Below, one piece after another: positions 9,330 through 19,207 of a DNA stretch of 64,000 bases; within the stretch, counting starts at the first letter, position 1, and each line of letters begins with the position of its first letter. The stretch is taken from NCBI GenBank assembly GCA_016222945.1, contig JACRPY010000004.1, positions 434,001 to 498,000 on the forward strand, given 5' to 3'. The position numbers were made by a program, and so were the translations under genes. Under the pieces are notes generated by a model. That model ran no database searches and was not told where the DNA came from. It was given only the letters and a program-made list of their open reading frames with translations. This stretch comes from Methanobacterium sp. Its GTDB lineage: Archaea > Methanobacteriota > Methanobacteria > Methanobacteriales > Methanobacteriaceae.

Positions 9330-10466
9330 TTAATCCCTTTTATTATTAATTAGTTCATTGTAAACTTCAATTGTCTTATCAGAGATTTTATTCCAATCAA
9401 AATCCTCTGATCGTTTCAAACTTTCATTGCCCATCTTTTCTTGTAATTTTTTATCTTTAAGTAAGGTTATTAATTTATCTGAAAGTTCATCAACTTCTCC
9501 AGGCATTACAAGAAATCCATTTTCCCCATCATTTACTAAATAAGGTATTCCCCCAACATTAGAAGCAATTACTGGTTTTCCACACGCTATTCCTTCTAAA
9601 ACTGCTATTGGAAGCGATTCCCAAAAAGATGGTAGTACAAAAACATTTGCCGATTTAATTAATGAATATTTTCTATCTCCCTTTACAAAACCAAAAAATT
9701 TAACATCATTTTCTAAGCCTAATTCTTTAACTAAATCCTTTAATTCATTTTCTTCATCACCTGACCCAGCAATATATAAATAAGAATCTGAAATAGACTT
9801 TTTAACTTCCTGAAATGCTTTTATTAATGCGTATAGTCCTTTTCTCCTAACGAGAGTACCAATATAAAATATAACATTATTTTTATCGGACTGAAACGAT
9901 CCAATACTCTTAATCAAATCTATATTCACTCCATTAGGTATCATAAACGTTTTTGAATCCGTCATTTTTTGAATGATTTCTTCTATTTGTGGAGCTACCA
10001 CTATAATATTCTTAATCCTTGAAAGAGCGAATTTTTCAGCGAATTTTGAAAAAAACTTTAATATAAAATTCCTTTTTACATGATAATCCATTTCCACAGA
10101 TGAAATACCATGTAATGTAACCACTGTTGGATATTTCCTTTGGCATAACATTGCAGCCATACAATACAGTGGATGAAATCCCTGAAAGTGAATTACATCA
10201 AAATTTTGTTTATTAATCTTTTTCATTAACCTGTATAAATCAAAGGGTAAAAGAAACATATATAAAGCTATATTGCTTGCTAATCTTTTAGATATGTTAA
10301 TTTCCATATCATTTTGCTTTAAAATTTCATTTTTATTCCCATAAGTCAATACATGGATGTTTATATCATGTTTTTTTGATAAATAGTGGATTATATTATT
10401 TGTATGTTCCTCTACACCTCCAAACATTTCCACTCGAGGGTCACCATAAACCATTAGTAACTTCAT
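9330..10466 (-). CDS. GT4 family glycosyltransferase
   Basis: A GT-B fold with the N-terminal FGGVEEHTNNIIHYL loop and the C-terminal EX7E motif (E-SLPIAVL-E) followed by ACGKPVIASNVGGIP. At 378 residues it has normal family length. Its ATG shares one base with the stop of the membrane protein gene upstream (TAATG), so it is the last gene of a tightly coupled minus-strand operon (13242 to 9330). It likely adds a sugar to a glycan that the neighbouring membrane proteins extend or export. Confidence 0.88.
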   Translation of the reverse strand: MKLLMVYGDPRVEMFGGVEEHTNNIIHYLSKKHDINIHVLTYGNKNEILKQNDMEINISKRLASNIALYMFLLPFDLYRLMKKINKQNFDVIHFQGFHPLYCMAAMLCQRKYPTVVTLHGISSVEMDYHVKRNFILKFFSKFAEKFALSRIKNIIVVAPQIEEIIQKMTDSKTFMIPNGVNIDLIKSIGSFQSDKNNVIFYIGTLVRRKGLYALIKAFQEVKKSISDSYLYIAGSGDEENELKDLVKELGLENDVKFFGFVKGDRKYSLIKSANVFVLPSFWESLPIAVLEGIACGKPVIASNVGGIPYLVNDGENGFLVMPGEVDELSDKLITLLKDKKLQEKMGNESLKRSEDFDWNKISDKTIEVYNELINNKRD

Positions 10467-12361
10467 TAAATTCCTCCCTCAAAAGCTGTAACCGTCCCAC
10501 TATCATAAATTCTATTTTCTTTTTCTATTTTATCCAGAAATAAACGGTCTAAACCACTCACACTAAAGTGACCTCCTCCCAATGCACTTGTAGAAAAAGG
10601 ATTATGTTCAAGGTCTTTCCTAACTAAAATAATTCCAGTTAAATTTCCATTTCCAGATAATATACGAGATGCATCTTCCACAGTTACATTATAGTTAGTA
10701 ATACTGGGAAGACGATGCCCTAAATCTATATATAATTTTATGCTCGATGGAATATCATCAAGAATTCCTATATTCATTTCTGAATATTTCATTCCTTGTG
10801 TAGGACCTGGTGTAAATGGATTAACATTTTGAGCATTAGCATCATAGCTGGTCAACCACATAAATGATATTAAAATAACTAGTAAAAAAACTGTAGTAAC
10901 TTTTCTAGGCGAAATCTGAGATATAGACATTACAGCAAGAACTACTGGAACTATAAGACAAATCATAACATAAATAAACCAGCGGGCAGGTAAAAAAGAA
11001 TTTAAACTTAAAAATACACTGATAAAAACGAATAATATAACCAACCACCCATAAAGAGATATAGTTTTGAAATTTTTAATTTTTAAAGTAAATAAAGTCC
11101 CTATTAAAGCTAAAAATGAAAATAGATATAATGGAAGCATTTTCATTGCAGTAGTCGTAAAACTCTCCATGATCGTAGAAACAGCAGGTGCTTGATCACT
11201 AGCAGAAAGACCCCATTTTAAGCTATCTCCAACTACTCCCATCATTCCTGATGAATACATCCAGTAGTATATTACAAATACTGAAAAGAATACAATTAAT
11301 GTTAGTGTAACATACATTTTTTTTTCAAAAACAATTCCAAAAATTTCCATTACTTTCATTTTAAAAGTATCAACTGAAAATATTGCTAAAAGAATAATCA
11401 ATGCTGCAAATGAATCTATTGTATGAGTAAATATAATTCCAGTTAAAAATAGTATAGTAAATATGGTATAAACAATCTTTTTATATGTTAATTCAATCTT
11501 TTTTTGGATAAAAACCAAGTAGATTACTATGACTACGTATGTTATACCAAATGATTGAGGTATAATTAAAAATCCAATACCAACGGGATAAGTTGCTACA
11601 GCGAGAATTAAAAAAGACAATAATCCTATTTTATCGCCTAAAAATTCCTTAACAACAAGATATATAAATGTAAAACTCAAAAATTGAGATAATCCTGCAA
11701 TAAACATGGAATTTTTGATATCAAGCCCGGTTAAATAGTGTGCTGATGTAATAAATAAATGCATGAAAGGAAAATTAGAATAACCTTTCATTTCTTCAGT
11801 AACGTGCCCCATATCCGTAATTAATGTTATTGACCACGCATGAGACCATGGATCGCCCCCGATATACCCATAAAACTGGTAAAATACACTTGCACGAACT
11901 AATATGCCCAAAATTATGATCTCAAACAAGATCAAATAATAATCTCTTTTATTAGTAGTTGAAACAATCTGAACAGCTATTAATCCCGTTATAATGGATA
12001 TAATCACCAGAAATGATAATGGACGACCATATAAATCCTGGTTGATGATCAAAACAGAGAATATGAATAAGGAAAAGAAAATGATACTTATCAATAAAAA
12101 TTTTGTTTTTGAGATTCCTCCCTCTGAAAATAAAGATTCTATGGATTTTGGAAATTTACCTCGGAAAATAAAGAATAATACAGTTGCAGAAATTAAAATT
12201 AAAGATACTTGTTCTAATCTATCTGCCCCTAATTTAAAGCCCAAAAAGAAGGCTGAAATTCCAGATACAAGTAATAAAATTCCAATAATTATATCTGCAT
12301 TGTTAATTACCTTCCAGATATGTTTTTTTTCCTTATCTATAATTTCTTCGATGAATCTCAT
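10466..12361 (-). CDS. Large membrane protein, GT-C/oligosaccharyltransferase-like
   Basis: 631 residues with about 13 hydrophobic segments and a soluble C-terminal domain of about 110 residues. The third loop holds GYIGGDPWSHAWSITLITD, an acidic-aromatic motif reminiscent of GT-C enzymes. I do not recognise the precise family. It overlaps the GT2 gene upstream and the GT4 gene downstream by single TAATG junctions, so the three products are probably made in fixed ratio and work on the same glycan. It could equally be a glycan ligase or a polymerase. Confidence 0.65.
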   Translation of the reverse strand: MRFIEEIIDKEKKHIWKVINNADIIIGILLLVSGISAFFLGFKLGADRLEQVSLILISATVLFFIFRGKFPKSIESLFSEGGISKTKFLLISIIFFSLFIFSVLIINQDLYGRPLSFLVIISIITGLIAVQIVSTTNKRDYYLILFEIIILGILVRASVFYQFYGYIGGDPWSHAWSITLITDMGHVTEEMKGYSNFPFMHLFITSAHYLTGLDIKNSMFIAGLSQFLSFTFIYLVVKEFLGDKIGLLSFLILAVATYPVGIGFLIIPQSFGITYVVIVIYLVFIQKKIELTYKKIVYTIFTILFLTGIIFTHTIDSFAALIILLAIFSVDTFKMKVMEIFGIVFEKKMYVTLTLIVFFSVFVIYYWMYSSGMMGVVGDSLKWGLSASDQAPAVSTIMESFTTTAMKMLPLYLFSFLALIGTLFTLKIKNFKTISLYGWLVILFVFISVFLSLNSFLPARWFIYVMICLIVPVVLAVMSISQISPRKVTTVFLLVILISFMWLTSYDANAQNVNPFTPGPTQGMKYSEMNIGILDDIPSSIKLYIDLGHRLPSITNYNVTVEDASRILSGNGNLTGIILVRKDLEHNPFSTSALGGGHFSVSGLDRLFLDKIEKENRIYDSGTVTAFEGGI

Positions 12362-13242
12362 TAATTTTCACCTAAATAATAGTGTAAAATTGCATATAGG
12401 ACAAATAAAAGGAAATACGGAGCCATATAAACAGATTTAATCCCAAAATTCCTTATTAAAAATATTATATGGTTTCTAATAAAATAGTAGGACCATGAAT
12501 ATAATGGAAGCCTACAGCCCCCTTCACTTTCAACATTGTGAAACATTATGGCTTCAGGCTGAAAATATAATTTATATCCCTTTTTTGTAAGTTTAAAATG
12601 AAAATCTGATTCTTCACCAGTATAACTTCCTTTATATGCATTTTCTTCATATCTAAACTCATCATAAATATTTTTAGGATATAATGAGCATGAATGACAA
12701 TCATTAACCTCAATTACTTCTTTAAAGTCCGCTGAAAAGTTTCTATAAATTAAACCAGTTTTTTTATCAATTACTGAGGGATTATGGGATAATTCTTCCT
12801 CTTTTGAACGTCTGGCAAAGTTTAACATGTTTCTTTTCTTTCCTTCATCTTCAAAACTTGATATTAACGCCGGACAAACCGACCCAACATTTATTCCATC
12901 CTTACTAATGTTTTGATATGTTTCAACCAGTAATTTTATACAATCTTCCTTTAAAACCATGTCATCTTCTGTAAATAAAATAAAATCTCCAGAAGTTTTA
13001 TCTATAGCTGCGTTCCTATTTCCAGGTAAGCCTAAATTATTCTCATTCCTATAGTATTTTATTCTATCATCCTTAAAACTAGTGCAAACCTCTTCTGTTT
13101 TATCTGATGATCCATCATCAGATATTATTAATTCCCAGTTGCTATATTCCTGCGAAATAACCGAATTTATGCAATTACTAATTATATTTCCCCTATTGTA
13201 TGTAGGGAGAATAACTGAGACTTTTGGATGATTATTGTCCAT
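12361..13242 (-). CDS. GT2 family glycosyltransferase
   Basis: 293 residues with the GT-A signatures VSVILPTYNRG, IISDDGSSD and the metal-binding TEDDMVL. GEESDFHFKL is the acceptor-side acidic motif, and a hydrophobic tail may anchor the protein. It is the first gene of the minus-strand trio that ends with the GT4 at 9330, and its stop shares a base with the next ATG. It likely works at the cytoplasmic face of the membrane on a lipid-linked or protein-linked glycan. Confidence 0.85.
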   Translation of the reverse strand: MDNNHPKVSVILPTYNRGNIISNCINSVISQEYSNWELIISDDGSSDKTEEVCTSFKDDRIKYYRNENNLGLPGNRNAAIDKTSGDFILFTEDDMVLKEDCIKLLVETYQNISKDGINVGSVCPALISSFEDEGKKRNMLNFARRSKEEELSHNPSVIDKKTGLIYRNFSADFKEVIEVNDCHSCSLYPKNIYDEFRYEENAYKGSYTGEESDFHFKLTKKGYKLYFQPEAIMFHNVESEGGCRLPLYSWSYYFIRNHIIFLIRNFGIKSVYMAPYFLLFVLYAILHYYLGEN

Positions 13243-13315
13243 ATTTTTACCAATTATTTTTATTTTAAATGCATATATAAACTTAATTTAATTAAAAAGA
13301 TTTTAAATCACCTTA

Positions 13316-14521
13316 TTATCTTGTTGTGCTTACTTTTTCCCATAATACTGAATATTTACCAAATATAAAATCTTTCCATGCCAATAATATTAGATATTCA
13401 TTCAATAAAACATAATACGCAATACTGGGGAAAGATTTTATTGAAAATCCTGATTTTGAAGCTTCATTTTTAATTATTTTTGATTTTAAGTAAGTTAATA
13501 TCCCAAAAACCAGTGCAAATATAATTAAAGTTAAAATGAGATTTGTAATTATAATGTTTAAATCCATAATTATTAAATACAGAACTGGGATTGCTATTAA
13601 TATAAACGGCGAAAACATGACTAATGCCTTGTGGGAAGGAAAAATTAGAAATGAATAATAATTTTTAGGAGGTATCCAGTAGTTTAAATGTTTAAAGATG
13701 GTTTGGATAGTTCCAATACTTGTCCTTCTCTTTTGTATTATTATTTCTTCTGCTGTTGTAGGGGATGGTTCATAGAAAACAGCTTTTGGTTCGTATTCAA
13801 TTTTATATCCATTTCTTCTAATTTGAATGGCCATGTCCAGGTCTTCTGATAACATTCTTGTGTCTGCATCCACAATATCTTTCCGCCATGCATTTATTTC
13901 TCCATGAAATAGGCATGCTGAATCTAAAGCTGCTTCTCCTTTTCTCATTATGAATTCTAAATCCAAATAGAATTGATTTGAAGATGTAATTGAGCTACCA
14001 GTAGCAGGTAATGTATGTTTACCTCCAACAGTACCAATTTTGGGATCTTCAAAATGGGGCATCATTTCTTTTAAAACATTTTCTTCAAAGGTGGTGTTTG
14101 CATCAGTTACTAATATTATATCTCCCTTTGAATTCTTTTTTCCAAAATTAATAGCCGATGCTTTACCTTTCCTTTCTTTTTCAACTAATAAACTTAATTT
14201 AGGATTTCGAGTTCTGTTTTTTATTATTTTTTCCACTATTTCCCTTGTTTTATCTTCAGAACCTGAATCAACCACAATAATTTCATATTTATCATCAGGA
14301 TAATCAAGAACATCTAAATTCTTAATTCTCTCATCAATTACCTTTTCTTCATTAAATGTAGGTACTAAAATTGATACAAATGGCTTATAGGCATAATCCT
14401 TATGTTTTTTATCTCCTCTAAGTGCAATTATAGCCATTAAAGCAGGATAACCTACAAACTGCCATATTACAAGAAATGATAAAATATAAAGAATTATAAC
14501 TAAAATTAATGTTAATATCAT
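13316..14521 (-). CDS. Membrane GT2 glycosyltransferase, hyaluronan/poly-GlcNAc-synthase-like
   Basis: 401 residues: an N-terminal helix, then a GT2 domain with SILVPTFNEE, VVDSGSEDKT, DANTTFEE (metal site), SEDLDMAIQIRRNGY and the RRxxxG-type motif (KRRTSIG), then three hydrophobic helices. This is the layout of processive polysaccharide synthases such as those for poly-N-acetylglucosamine or hyaluronan. The neighbouring polysaccharide deacetylase gene fits a GlcNAc-containing polymer, but this is inference. The gene stands 74 bases upstream of the glycosyltransferase trio. Confidence 0.82.
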   Translation of the reverse strand: MILTLILVIILYILSFLVIWQFVGYPALMAIIALRGDKKHKDYAYKPFVSILVPTFNEEKVIDERIKNLDVLDYPDDKYEIIVVDSGSEDKTREIVEKIIKNRTRNPKLSLLVEKERKGKASAINFGKKNSKGDIILVTDANTTFEENVLKEMMPHFEDPKIGTVGGKHTLPATGSSITSSNQFYLDLEFIMRKGEAALDSACLFHGEINAWRKDIVDADTRMLSEDLDMAIQIRRNGYKIEYEPKAVFYEPSPTTAEEIIIQKRRTSIGTIQTIFKHLNYWIPPKNYYSFLIFPSHKALVMFSPFILIAIPVLYLIIMDLNIIITNLILTLIIFALVFGILTYLKSKIIKNEASKSGFSIKSFPSIAYYVLLNEYLILLAWKDFIFGKYSVLWEKVSTTR

Positions 14522-14584
14522 AGTTTCTCATCGTTTTTTAAATTTTAATAAACACATAATCATTTTTAAGTTAATATAGAAGTC

Positions 14585-15205
14585 TTATATTATTTTTTTG
14601 ATTTTTTCAGATAACACACTTAATCCATGCACCCAATAATAATTAGATTCTGATCCCATTATTTTCACATTACCTTCTTTTAAAGCTTCCCTAATCTCTC
14701 CATTTACTTTAATTTTTCCTTTACCTATTTCAAATCCAAGATGAGCATCGCTTCCAGCCGTAACTGCTTTTTTATACTTTATTGCGAGTTTAAGTGATTT
14801 TATATTATCTGATTTAATGGATCTGGCGTTAAATGCTTCTATTAAATCAACGCTATCTATAATTTTTTCTGGGAATTCATAATGCCTGTAAGGATGTGCT
14901 AAGGAAATTAAACCATCCTGTGATTTTATTTCATCTACAACCTCCAGAAAATTCCTACTTTTTATTTCTTCATTTAAAAATAATCCCAATATATCCCCAT
15001 ATTCTGTTCTTATCTCAGCACCGACAATTAAATCAAAATCAACGTCATTGTTAATTTTTAAAGCAGTTATTCCACCTTTAATTGTGTTATGATCAGTAAT
15101 TGCAACTCCTTTTAACGATTTTTTCTTTGCAATCTTAATTATTTTAGCTGGATCAAGAAAAGAATCATTTGAATATTTTGAATGAACATGTAAGTCGTAT
15201 TCCAT
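14585..15205 (-). CDS. PHP-domain metal-dependent phosphoesterase
   Basis: 206 residues of a PHP domain alone. The metal-binding motifs are all present: HVHSKYSND at the start, ITDHNT, the catalytic loop SLAHPYRH and AGSDAHLG near the C-terminus. Stand-alone PHP proteins hydrolyse phosphoesters; in polysaccharide clusters some act on phosphotyrosine or nucleotide substrates. It lies between the membrane GT2 and the deacetylase on the same strand, so a role in the glycan pathway is likely but the substrate is unknown. Confidence 0.85.
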   Translation of the reverse strand: MEYDLHVHSKYSNDSFLDPAKIIKIAKKKSLKGVAITDHNTIKGGITALKINNDVDFDLIVGAEIRTEYGDILGLFLNEEIKSRNFLEVVDEIKSQDGLISLAHPYRHYEFPEKIIDSVDLIEAFNARSIKSDNIKSLKLAIKYKKAVTAGSDAHLGFEIGKGKIKVNGEIREALKEGNVKIMGSESNYYWVHGLSVLSEKIKKII

Positions 15206-15258
15206 TTAAATTCCCCGCATAGCATTAAATCTTCCTTTTTAACTGAATTTGAACATAA

Positions 15259-16110
15259 TCATTCATTAAATGTCCCATAATCATTTTCAAGAACTTCACG
15301 TATGGATGTAAATTTGAAATTTTTAAGTAGCATCTCAATTTTCCCTAAAGTTGAATTAACACCGTGATAAACTATAAATTTTGATTTAAATGGCAAATGT
15401 AGCTTAGGTATATTAGGATTTATTTCCCGAGGATGTGTATAAATTACAAACGGCCTATCTTTATTAATTTGTCTTAAACCTGCTTTTAAAATCCATGCTG
15501 GAATTGTTCTAAGATAAAATCCTCCTGAAAATGGGAAATTTTTACCCAATAACCTTAAAACTGTTGATGGGAATTCTAATAGTTTACCATTAGGATCGTT
15601 TACTGCTAAATCTTCTTTAGAAGGCCTATAAATATTTAATGGAGCTTCAGGAAGACCATAAAGCATTGTTTTTATGGGGAATATGCTGGCGTCATACCTA
15701 AATTTGTATTTTTCAAGAACTTCGAATGCCCATCTATTTTCATTATTAATGGAAAATGAAGGTGCTCTAAACCCTAAAGGCTTTTCATGAGTTATTTTAT
15801 ACAAAATATCTATAGATTTCTTTATTTCATCTTCAAATTCACTTCTTTCAAGTTTATTAACGGGTTTATGGGAATAGCCATGTGATGCAATTTCATGGCC
15901 CGCATCATTTATTTTTTCTATTAATTCCGGCTCTTTTTGAGCTACACAGCCTAATACAAAAAATGTGGAATTTACATTATATTTTTCCAGTAAATTTAAA
16001 AGTTTTTCTGTAGATTCTCCCAACTGAGGGTCTTCTTTCTTAAATTCATATCCTTTTAAGAATTCATTGTGCCACCAGTATTCTAAATCTATACTAAATG
16101 CATTAATCAT
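15259..16110 (-). CDS. Polysaccharide deacetylase (NodB-like, CE4)
   Basis: 283 residues with the CE4 motifs in order: FSIDLEYWW (catalytic Asp), HEIASHGYSH (metal-binding His pair), GFRAPSFSI and YTHPREI. It resembles the subgroup found in exopolysaccharide clusters. It has no signal peptide, so it may act on lipid-linked precursors inside the cell. The first eight bases overlap the end of the ATP-grasp gene, so the two are translationally coupled. Expected reaction: removal of N-acetyl groups from glycan amino sugars. Confidence 0.88.
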   Translation of the reverse strand: MINAFSIDLEYWWHNEFLKGYEFKKEDPQLGESTEKLLNLLEKYNVNSTFFVLGCVAQKEPELIEKINDAGHEIASHGYSHKPVNKLERSEFEDEIKKSIDILYKITHEKPLGFRAPSFSINNENRWAFEVLEKYKFRYDASIFPIKTMLYGLPEAPLNIYRPSKEDLAVNDPNGKLLEFPSTVLRLLGKNFPFSGGFYLRTIPAWILKAGLRQINKDRPFVIYTHPREINPNIPKLHLPFKSKFIVYHGVNSTLGKIEMLLKNFKFTSIREVLENDYGTFNE

Positions 16111-17278
16111 CGTCTTTCCTCAAAACAAACTTCCACATGTCTTTATCAAAAATATATCTTAAAGTTGCTAAAATGAACCCAAATGTAGGCCCTGGATCAC
16201 TCCAAGAGAGCATATCGTCAGGATTACTGAAATTCAGGAGCTTTTTAATATTCTTTAGTTTATTTGGAGAATTTAAAAACCATAAAATATCTCCAGGTAA
16301 TAGCCATCTGCAATATATATCTTCTTTATAATCCAAATCTTCATCAATATCCTCATTCATAATCATTTTATAGAGCCGGTAAGGAAAATCAGCCCCTGCT
16401 AATATGGAAAGTTGTAGAGAACCCCAAAATCTGGGATTTACTTCCATTAATTTTAATGAATTATCCCGTGAATCCACTCTAAATTCAACCATTCCCACTC
16501 CTTCCCAATTCATGGCTTTTAAAAGTTTAAATGCTGTTTCTATGGCTTTATTTGAGGTTTCATTTTTAATTGTTTTTCTAAGTGTGCTTGGACCACCAGA
16601 AACTGGATAAGACCTTATCCTTTTTTGAACTGTCACATTTTTAGGTTCTGATCCATTATTAAATAGTGTATAAACTCCTAATTCGCCACCATATGGAATA
16701 TATTCCTGTATAAGTACTTTACCATAATTAGAACTTATTTTTTTAAAATCAGTATGTAGTTCATCCCAAAAATTACAAATTTTAACTCCTCTGCGTCCTG
16801 AACTAATTCTTGGCTTTATTACTACTGGATATTCTAAATTATCTTTAATTTTATTTAATTCTTCAACATCATTAATAAAAAAAGTTTTAGGGCACGGTAA
16901 ACCATTTTCAATTGCTATTTTTAATGTAAGTCCTTTATCATAGCCTTTCATGAAAATTTCCGGACTAGGTAAAGCTATTTTCGTATATTTTGATATTTCT
17001 TCCCAATTGTCCATTATTGGTTTAAGACAGGCATCTGCAACAGGAAATATAACATCAAATTGCTCCTTTTTAATTAGTTGAATTAGATATTCCACAAATC
17101 CCTCAGGATCCTTTGTTGGGGATGGATAAACAACTCTTTCTTTACAGTATTTAGAAAAAAACCCGGTAGTAAATCTGGTTTCTTCTCCTGCTGTAACATA
17201 AACTCCTTTTTTTCCTAAAGATCTAATTACTGCAAGAGAACTTCTCATTTGAGCATCAGTTACAAGGACTTTTGACAT
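16103..17278 (-). CDS. ATP-grasp family carboxylate-amine ligase-like protein
   Basis: 391 residues. The N-terminus (KVLVTDAQMRSSLAVIRSLGKKG) is a Rossmann-like pre-ATP-grasp domain. PVVIKPRISSGRRGV and LMEVNPRFWGSLQL are the ATP-binding lysine region and the metal-binding Glu/Asn loop of the carbamoyl-phosphate-synthase-like ATP-grasp group. Such ligases are common in polysaccharide clusters, where they are thought to join an amino acid or other carboxylate to an amino sugar. The overlap with the deacetylase fits this: deacetylation would expose the amine to be acylated. Substrate unproven. Confidence 0.82.
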   Translation of the reverse strand: MSKVLVTDAQMRSSLAVIRSLGKKGVYVTAGEETRFTTGFFSKYCKERVVYPSPTKDPEGFVEYLIQLIKKEQFDVIFPVADACLKPIMDNWEEISKYTKIALPSPEIFMKGYDKGLTLKIAIENGLPCPKTFFINDVEELNKIKDNLEYPVVIKPRISSGRRGVKICNFWDELHTDFKKISSNYGKVLIQEYIPYGGELGVYTLFNNGSEPKNVTVQKRIRSYPVSGGPSTLRKTIKNETSNKAIETAFKLLKAMNWEGVGMVEFRVDSRDNSLKLMEVNPRFWGSLQLSILAGADFPYRLYKMIMNEDIDEDLDYKEDIYCRWLLPGDILWFLNSPNKLKNIKKLLNFSNPDDMLSWSDPGPTFGFILATLRYIFDKDMWKFVLRKDDD

Positions 17279-17455
17279 ATTATCTCCAAATCATGATTAA
17301 AAAATATTAATATTAGTTAAATTCGTTGAAATCTGTATTTCAATAGTAATAATTTTGATTGATTAGAAAACTAATGTATATTATTTAAAAAAGAAATTTA
17401 TAAATCTATTTGTTCTTACTCTAAATCAAATATCTTTTTAAGCTTTTATAATTTT

Positions 17456-18640
17456 TTATAAAGGTTTTGATTTAAAAATACCCCAACTCTGCCTTTTTAG
17501 TAAAAGAATTGGCCTTACAATATAATATAATGGAAATAAATAGCCAGGTAATCTTATTTCAGCTAAATCTTCGTCAGATGGTGCAAAAACATGTAATATG
17601 AAATCCATTAAACCATTCCTTAAATTTTCCCTTATTTTGATATGGAAAATAGAATATTCTAAAAGACCAGGTTCTCCATTATTTTTAGAGAAGAAATCAT
17701 CCTTTAATTTATTTGAAATACTTTTACTATGCTTATCCTTATTTATCTCTTCTAAAATATCTCTGGGAATTTTTACATCCAACAGATCATTTGCAAGTAA
17801 AAGATTGATAAATAACATTCTTTTAATACCTAATTTTCCTGCTTTATCCATTATTTTATCCCAATTCATATTATTTGAACAGATAAGTTCTGCAACATCA
17901 CATATCCATTGTAAATACTGAAAACGGTGCCCCGCATTATGAATACATAATATTAATAATAAATCTTCCCGAGAAAAGCTTAAGATATCTGTATTTGAAA
18001 TTTTAACATGTTCAAAGCTTTTTGGATCATACAAGTACCTAATATCAGTTTTAAATGAAAAAGAAATGCCAGATAATTTCCATTTTATTTCAATCTGTAC
18101 ACCAGAATCACTATTAATAAAATGGTACTCCCTTTGGGATTTAATATAGTTTAAGTCACCTACATTACTTGAATCCATTTCATATCCCTTAGAATTTAGT
18201 AATTCTTTAACTTTTCCGATGTCAGTTTCTTGAATAAAAATGTCAAGATCATCAAATACTCTTAATCCTAAATTTCCATAAGCTGAAACCGCCAGCACAG
18301 GCCCTTTATAGGGAACTGCTGATATTTCCTTAGATTGGAATAAATTTAGTATTTTTATCAATTCACCTGTTAATAAAAGGTTTTTATGAAGATTTTCATC
18401 GAAATCATCCTTTAAATTATTTAAAACATCTTTTGGAACTTTTTGGGGACAAACCGAATTAATTTGAAAATACAGTAATGGTAATAACCTGTTTTTGGAT
18501 GTTTTTTCCAGTAGGTATGTCCAGTTAATTTCATTTTCAATTAATGATAATAATTTATCTTTAGTTTCAAGATCAAGACTTGTACGGGCACAGCATAGGA
18601 TTATTTCATCTTCAACGCGGATTTTAGAATTAAACTCCAT
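17456..18640 (-). CDS. Uncharacterised nucleotidyltransferase (PF14907-type) of the lasso cluster
   Basis: 394 residues. The nucleotidyltransferase core is seen at about 110-165: VPYKGPVLAVSAYGNLGLRVFDDLDIFI, where the paired acids of DDLDIF would bind metal. Proteins of this family occur beside lasso peptide genes of the kinase-containing (paeninodin-like) type, so I assign it to the cluster at 19208-24987, although a lipoprotein gene on the opposite strand separates them. GGTGAT precedes the ATG. The role in lasso systems is not known; nucleotidyl transfer to the peptide or to an intermediate is only a possibility. Confidence 0.75.
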   Translation of the reverse strand: MEFNSKIRVEDEIILCCARTSLDLETKDKLLSLIENEINWTYLLEKTSKNRLLPLLYFQINSVCPQKVPKDVLNNLKDDFDENLHKNLLLTGELIKILNLFQSKEISAVPYKGPVLAVSAYGNLGLRVFDDLDIFIQETDIGKVKELLNSKGYEMDSSNVGDLNYIKSQREYHFINSDSGVQIEIKWKLSGISFSFKTDIRYLYDPKSFEHVKISNTDILSFSREDLLLILCIHNAGHRFQYLQWICDVAELICSNNMNWDKIMDKAGKLGIKRMLFINLLLANDLLDVKIPRDILEEINKDKHSKSISNKLKDDFFSKNNGEPGLLEYSIFHIKIRENLRNGLMDFILHVFAPSDEDLAEIRLPGYLFPLYYIVRPILLLKRQSWGIFKSKPL

Positions 18641-18778
18641 TTATATCACCATCTGCTCCCATATATAATTATAAATATTAGAAAAAATTATTATAAGGTA
18701 ATTACTTATAGTTACCTAATATTATATTTAGTTCACCTAAATTCAATTCATGAAATAAAATATTTAAAGAGATATAAA

Positions 18779-19180
18779 ATGCATGTTAAACTTCTAATTT
18801 TGTTTTTATTCCTTATTATGGTTGGAATATCTGGATGCACAATAGATCCAATTGCAAACAGCACATTTGGAGAAAAACCACCCCTTGCTATTAATAATCT
18901 GGAGATTACAAACAGCAGCGGAGCTCCTTATCAATATAATGGAACTAATTATTATGGAATAGCTGGTATCGTTAAAAATAACGGCGAGGAAGACACACGA
19001 TACGTCAAAATGGAAGCAATAGGCTATGATAAAGAAAATAAGACAATTGCAACCAATGATACTGTTGAGCTTGACCCTAAAATAATTCAAGGTAAAGGAA
19101 AAAGTAATTTTTATTTTGATCTATATGATCCTAACAAAAAAATAGTGAGATTTGAAATAAAGGTTATTGATGTAAAATAA
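18779..19180 (+). CDS. Small lipoprotein with FxLYD-type domain
   Basis: 133 residues. The N-terminus is a short lipoprotein signal with the lipobox GISGC. The remainder carries the FxLYD pattern (NFYFDLYD) and a beta-rich segment (GIAGIVKNNGEEDTRYVKME) typical of small extracellular domains. It lies alone on the plus strand between the lasso exporter and the nucleotidyltransferase and ends 27 bases from the exporter stop. It could be an unrelated insertion, or a surface partner or immunity-like lipoprotein for the lasso system. Nothing in the sequence decides this. Confidence 0.75.
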   Translation: MHVKLLILFLFLIMVGISGCTIDPIANSTFGEKPPLAINNLEITNSSGAPYQYNGTNYYGIAGIVKNNGEEDTRYVKMEAIGYDKENKTIATNDTVELDPKIIQGKGKSNFYFDLYDPNKKIVRFEIKVIDVK

Positions 19181-19207
19181 TTAAATTTAATGCTTAAAAT
19201 AGAAATA

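Larger units (their letters stand above)
6595..9400. repeat. Diverged tandem segmental duplication
   Basis: Two units of about 1.4 kb stand in direct orientation: about 6595-7997 and 8000-9400. Each has the same AT-rich upstream stretch (shared block GAATATTTAAATATATAAT, then TTTATGGACAAATAT, then TTTTAATAATGAGGATAT at the ribosome site), a 376-codon membrane protein gene, and the 3' end of a minus-strand GT4 gene. The second unit runs into the intact GT4 gene at 9330. The first unit stops after about 60 bases of that gene and joins abruptly to the next upstream block. The copies have diverged, so the event is not recent. Confidence 0.85.

Noticed and set aside
16103..17278. ATP-grasp ligase as part of the lasso cluster
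   Set aside because: It overlaps the deacetylase gene and fits the glycan operon; lasso clusters do not need it.
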